Origin: Streptomyces sp. AC558_RSS880
Lineage (GTDB): Bacteria; Actinomycetota; Actinomycetes; Streptomycetales; Streptomycetaceae
Direction of reading: 5' to 3'
Assembly (NCBI RefSeq): GCF_019049255.1
Contig: NZ_JAGMUJ010000150.1
Span: 343,724-407,723, forward strand
DNA length: 64,000 bases
Each line of letters opens with the position of its first letter. The stretch's first letter is position 1. Shown piece by piece: positions 60,574 to 64,000 of this stretch. Position numbers and translations under genes: made by a program. Below the pieces are notes generated by a model. The model saw only the letters and a program-made list of their open reading frames with translations. It did no database searches and was not told the DNA's origin.

Positions 60574-63069
60574 TCACCGACCCGCGCTGTCCACGACCGC
60601 CGACCACTCGTCGAGCAGGGCCTGCGCGGAGGCGTCGTCGGGTCCCTCGGCCCACAGATGGGTGACCGCCTCGGCCGGGTCGGGCAGCACCATCACCCAG
60701 CGGCCGTCGGTCTCCACCACACGCACGCCGTCGGTGGTGTCCACGAACCGGTCGCCGGCCGCTTCCACGACCCTCCGCATCACCAGGCCCTTGACGGCCC
60801 ACGGGGTCGCCAGATCCCGCTTGAGCACATGTGCCCGCGGGATGCGCGCGTCGATCTGGCTGAGCGTGAGCTGGGTGCGCGCCACCAGTCCGATGAGCCG
60901 CACGAAGGCCGCCGTGCCGTCGTAGACACTGCTGAACTCCGGGACGATGAAGCCGCCCTTGCCGTCGCCGCCGAAGATCGTCCCTTCCTCGCCGCCCACG
61001 CGCGTGAGGTCGTCGGGCGACGTGGTCGTCCATTCGACCTGCGTGCCGTGATAGGCCGCGACCTGCTCGGCGATCCTGGTGGTGGTCACCGGGAGCGCCA
61101 CCCGGCCGCTGCGCCGCTCGGACGCGATGAGGTCGAGCATCACGAGCAGCGACCTGTCGTCCTCGATGATCCGCCCCTTCTCGTCGACCAGGGACAGCCG
61201 CTCACCGACGGGGTCGAACCGTACGCCGAAGGCGGCACCGGAGGACGCCACGATCTCCCCGAGCCGGACCAGCCCCGAGCGCCGCATGTCGGCCGTCTCG
61301 GTCGGCCTGGACTCGTCGAGACCGGGGTTGATGGTCAGCGAGTCGACGCCCAGCTTGCCGAGCAGACTCGGCAGCACCAGGCCGGCACTGCCGTTGGACG
61401 CGTCGACGACCACCTTGAGTCCGGACTCCGCGATGCCCGTGATGTCGACGTTCCGCAGCAGAGAGCCCGTGTACGAGTCGAAGACACTGGCCGGGAAGTG
61501 CAGATCCCCGATCTCCCCGGGGAACGCGCGCCGGTACTCCTGCCGCGCGAACACCCGGTCCAGCTTCCGCTGGCTGCCCTGGGAGAGGTCGGCGCCCTGA
61601 CCGTCGAAGAACATGATGTCGACGGAGTCCGGAACACCGGGCGTGGTCCGGATCATGATGCCGCCCGCGCTGCCCCGCGCGGTCTGCTGCCGCGCCACGG
61701 GCAGCGGCACGTTCTCCAGGTCCCGTACGTCGATGGCGCTGGCCTGCAGCGCGGAGATGACCGCCCGCTTCAGCGCACGGGCACCACGGGAGTGGTCGCG
61801 GGCCGTGGTGACGGTCGAGCCCTTCTTCAGGGTCGTCGCGTACGCGCCGGCCAGCCGCACCGCGAGTTCCGGTGTGATCTCGACGTTCAGGATCCCGGAC
61901 ACGCCCCGGGCCCCGAAGAGGTGCGCCTGTCCCCTGGACTCCCAGATCACCGAGGTGTTGACGAACGCGCCGGCCTCGATGGTCTTGAACGGGTAGACCC
62001 GCACATTGCCCTGGACGATCGATTCCTCACCGATCAGGCACTCGTCACCGATGACGGCGCCGTCCTCGATCCGCGCGGCGCGCATGATGTCGGTGTTCTT
62101 GCCGACGACACAGCCCCGCAGATTGCTGTGCGGTCCGACGTACACGTTGTCGTGGACGACGGCCTTGTGCAGGAAGGCGCCGCTCTTCACGACGACGTTG
62201 GACCCCACGACCGTGTGTTCGCGGATCTCCGCGCCGGCCTCGACCTTGGCGTAGTCGCCGATGTACAGCGGCCCGCGGAGCACGGCGTCGGGGTGGACCT
62301 CGGCGCCCTCGGCGACCCACACGCCCGGGGAGATCTCGAAACCGTCGATGTCGACGTCGACCTTGCCCTCCAGGACGTCGGCCTGCGCCTTCACATAGCT
62401 TTCGTGTGTGCCGACGTCCTCCCAGTAGCCCTCGGCGACATAGCCGTAGACGGGCTTGCCCTCCTTCATCAGCTGCGGGAAGACGTCACCGGACCAGTCG
62501 ACGGGCACATCGGGCTCGACGTAGTCGAAGACCTCGGGCTCCATGACGTAGATGCCGGTGTTCACCGTGTCGGAGAAGACCTGCCCCCAGGTCGGCTTCT
62601 CGAGGAAGCGCTCGACCTTGCCTTCTTCGTCCACGATGGTGATGCCGAATTCCAGCGGATTGGGGACGCGGGTCAGGCAGACCGTGACCAGAGCGCCCTT
62701 TTCCTTGTGGAAATTGATCAGCTCGGTGAGGTCGAAGTCGGTGAGGGCATCACCGGAGATGACGAGGAAGGCATCGTCCTTCAGCGCCTCCTCGGCGTTC
62801 TTCACGCTCCCTGCGGTACCGAGTGGCTTCTCCTCGTTGGCATAGGTGAGCTCCATTCCGAGTTCTTCGCCATCACCGAAGTAGTTTTTGACGAGCGATG
62901 CAAGGAACTGGACGGTCACAACGGTTTCGTTGAGCCCATGCTTTTTGAGCAGCCGCAGAACATGCTCCATGATCGGCCTATTGGCCACCGGCAGGAGCGG
63001 CTTGGGCATGCTTGAGGTCATGGGGCGAAGGCGGGTGCCTTCACCCCCGGCCATCACGACGGCCTTCAT
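60574..63069 (-). CDS. manC: Mannose-1-phosphate guanylyltransferase fused to a phosphomannomutase-like domain
   Basis: This 831-aa protein has three parts. Residues ~1-235 are a nucleotidyltransferase (GGEGTRLRPMTSSMPKPLLP; VVTVQFLASLVKNYFGDGEE; VISGDALTDFDL). Residues ~250-370 are left-handed beta-helix repeats (DAVLRGPLYIGDYAKVEAGA). The rest is a phosphohexomutase fold. The mutase half looks degenerate: the SHNP phosphoserine loop reads TARGSAGG and the metal loop DGDADR reads FDPVGERL, so it is probably not an active mutase. The N-terminal half should make GDP-mannose or a related nucleotide sugar for protein or lipid glycosylation. Confidence 0.9.
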   Translation of the reverse strand: MKAVVMAGGEGTRLRPMTSSMPKPLLPVANRPIMEHVLRLLKKHGLNETVVTVQFLASLVKNYFGDGEELGMELTYANEEKPLGTAGSVKNAEEALKDDAFLVISGDALTDFDLTELINFHKEKGALVTVCLTRVPNPLEFGITIVDEEGKVERFLEKPTWGQVFSDTVNTGIYVMEPEVFDYVEPDVPVDWSGDVFPQLMKEGKPVYGYVAEGYWEDVGTHESYVKAQADVLEGKVDVDIDGFEISPGVWVAEGAEVHPDAVLRGPLYIGDYAKVEAGAEIREHTVVGSNVVVKSGAFLHKAVVHDNVYVGPHSNLRGCVVGKNTDIMRAARIEDGAVIGDECLIGEESIVQGNVRVYPFKTIEAGAFVNTSVIWESRGQAHLFGARGVSGILNVEITPELAVRLAGAYATTLKKGSTVTTARDHSRGARALKRAVISALQASAIDVRDLENVPLPVARQQTARGSAGGIMIRTTPGVPDSVDIMFFDGQGADLSQGSQRKLDRVFARQEYRRAFPGEIGDLHFPASVFDSYTGSLLRNVDITGIAESGLKVVVDASNGSAGLVLPSLLGKLGVDSLTINPGLDESRPTETADMRRSGLVRLGEIVASSGAAFGVRFDPVGERLSLVDEKGRIIEDDRSLLVMLDLIASERRSGRVALPVTTTRIAEQVAAYHGTQVEWTTTSPDDLTRVGGEEGTIFGGDGKGGFIVPEFSSVYDGTAAFVRLIGLVARTQLTLSQIDARIPRAHVLKRDLATPWAVKGLVMRRVVEAAGDRFVDTTDGVRVVETDGRWVMVLPDPAEAVTHLWAEGPDDASAQALLDEWSAVVDSAGR

Positions 63070-63184
63070 GTCGGAAGCGTCCTCCTCGAAGAGACGACGG
63101 TCTAGCCGACTTCACCCGCCAGGATTGTCCCGCACTTTTCCACTGCGGGCCATCGCACCACCTTGTGCGTGCCAATCAGCGAGT

Positions 63185-63793
63185 TCAATCGGCCACGGCG
63201 TCCGCACGAACCAGGCGGCGGACTTGGACCACGTAGAGCACTCCTGCCCACCAATACAGAGTTGTACCCCATCCGGCGAACGCCCATCCGAAAATAGCAG
63301 CGAGTGACGAGATCCAGCCAGTTCCGTCACTGAGCAGGAGCAGTGGGAAGGCATACATCAGGTTGAAGGTGGCAGCCTTCCCCAGGAAGTTCACCTGCGG
63401 CGGCGGATAGCCGTGCCGCCTCAGGATGCCCACCATGACCAGGAGAACCAGCTCACGCGCCAGCAGAACGGCGGTCAGCCAGAGCGGCAGAATCTCGCGC
63501 CAGGTGAGGCCGACCAACGTCGAGAGAATGTAGAGCCGGTCGGCAGCGGGGTCGAGCAGCCGGCCGAGGCTGCTGATCTGGTTCCACCGTCGCGCCAGCT
63601 TGCCGTCCAGGTAGTCGCTGACGCCGCTGAAGGCCAGCACCAGGAGGGCCCAGCCGTCGCTCTTCGGGCCGCCGAACTCCGGCCTGAGGATCAGCCACAG
63701 GAACAGTGGTACGCCAACGAGCCGCGCCATGCTGAGCATGTTCGGGATGGTGAGGACGCGGTCTGTCTGGACCCGCGTCTCCTGGACCTCCAC
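63185..63793 (-). CDS. pgsA: CDP-alcohol phosphatidyltransferase (PgsA-type)
   Basis: This 202-aa membrane enzyme has the CDP-AP motif in SDYLDGKLARRWNQ and LGRLLDPAADRLYIL (D-G-x2-A-R-x8-G-x3-D-x3-D), and several hydrophobic segments. It transfers a phosphatidyl group from CDP-diacylglycerol to an alcohol such as glycerol-3-phosphate (PgsA) or inositol phosphate; the exact acceptor is not settled. GTG 63793 has AGGAGG upstream. It is the last protein gene before the rRNA operon. Confidence 0.92.
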   Translation of the reverse strand: MEVQETRVQTDRVLTIPNMLSMARLVGVPLFLWLILRPEFGGPKSDGWALLVLAFSGVSDYLDGKLARRWNQISSLGRLLDPAADRLYILSTLVGLTWREILPLWLTAVLLARELVLLVMVGILRRHGYPPPQVNFLGKAATFNLMYAFPLLLLSDGTGWISSLAAIFGWAFAGWGTTLYWWAGVLYVVQVRRLVRADAVAD

Positions 63794-63849
63794 CCGGGAT
63801 CCTCCTGTGGGAAAAATATCGACGATGTCCCCCGACCTTACCTCAACGC

Positions 63850-63893
63850 AAAAAAGCTCTGGCTCTCGGGCTGTATGCCCAAGAGCCAGAGCT
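63850..63893 (-). terminator. Rho-independent terminator of the rRNA operon
   Basis: On the minus strand AGCTCTGGCTCT pairs perfectly with AGAGCCAGAGCT (63855-63866 with 63882-63893), with an inner GGGC/GCCC step, followed by a run of six T. It lies just after the 5S 3' end, so it closes the rRNA transcript. Confidence 0.95.
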
Positions 63894-63898
63894 CTAAA

Positions 63899-64000
63899 AG
63901 GAGTTCGGCGGCGTCCTACTCTCCCACAGGGTCCCCCCTGCAGTACCATCGGCGCTGTAAGGCTTAGCTTCCGGGTTCGGAATGTAACCGGGCGTTTCCC
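63899..64000 (-). rRNA. rrf: 5S ribosomal RNA, 3' part
   Basis: On the minus strand the sequence reads GGGAAACGCCCGGTTACATT, CCGAACCCGGAAGCTAAGCC, then GCGCCGATGGTACTGCAGGG and GTGGGAGAGTAGGACGCCGC, the standard actinobacterial 5S rRNA. The 5' end is beyond the right edge. The 16S and 23S genes would lie further right. Confidence 0.97.

Noticed and set aside
60184..63015. 943-codon open frame on the plus strand opposite manC
   Set aside because: It is antisense to the whole ManC fusion; its sequence is Arg/His/Asp/Gly-rich without domains, as expected from the complement of a high-GC gene.

Overview
This is high-GC actinobacterial DNA, almost certainly the chromosome of a Streptomyces. The evidence is the strong G/C third-position bias, frequent GTG starts, families typical of the genus (SCO3933-type regulator, DUF5999, FtsR-type MerR, GarA-type FHA protein, Lnt, ManC fusion) and a 5S rRNA gene entering at the right edge. 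From memory, the order lnt, ung, gcvP, ManC-type enzyme, pgsA-type enzyme, rRNA operon resembles the SCO13xx region of S. coelicolor; I could not check this.

1-3.7 kb is host DNA: a thiolase (cut by the window edge), an HxlR regulator, uppP, a small ORF, an SDR, a 14-bp tandem repeat and the 3' part of a DUF4291 gene.

3.72-17.38 kb is an integrated element of the AICE type (actinomycete integrative and conjugative element). It splits the DUF4291 gene in two, and the 10-bp sequence GCTTGATCCA lies at both junctions (3718-3727 and 17372-17381). Order from left: a cargo cassette of visibly lower GC (DUF4297-like nuclease, HerA ATPase, small zinc-ribbon protein; a likely anti-phage system); a phosphotransferase; a TPR-type HTH regulator with palindromic operators; a GHKL ATPase; a hypothetical gene; a strongly folded non-coding region; a KorSA-like GntR repressor; the transfer/replication run (SCO3933-like, FtsK/TraB, Spd-like membrane protein, mini zinc finger, Rep, 46-aa ORF); and a large serine recombinase 20 bp from the right junction. 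The herA, regulator, traB and rep genes carry TTA codons, which suggests dependence on bldA.

17.4-45 kb is mostly single metabolic genes and divergent regulator/target pairs: Lnt, Gfo/Idh oxidoreductase, FAD monooxygenase/TetR, uracil-DNA glycosylase, peptide/oligopeptide-type solute-binding lipoprotein, a two-SDR operon, a HipA-like/DUF3037 pair, Rieske lipoprotein, LysR/DMT exporter, MocR facing two FMN split-barrel genes, two further EamA exporters, PadR, PhzF, a CPBP protease and a GCS2-type ligase. Convergent genes are repeatedly separated by perfect GC-rich hairpins.

45.6-53.2 kb carries a LacI regulator, a molybdate uptake locus (HTH-TOBE protein and modABC, with a readable promoter/operator) and gcvP behind a tandem glycine riboswitch.

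53.3-64 kb is housekeeping: PRC-barrel protein, DNA polymerase IV, two MerR regulators flanking a DUF151 protein, a zinc-ribbon/FHA protein with a GarA/OdhI-type ETTS motif, the DUF881-Sbp-DUF881 membrane set, a ManC-type fusion with a degenerate phosphomannomutase half, a CDP-alcohol phosphatidyltransferase, then the terminator and 3' end of an rRNA operon on the minus strand.
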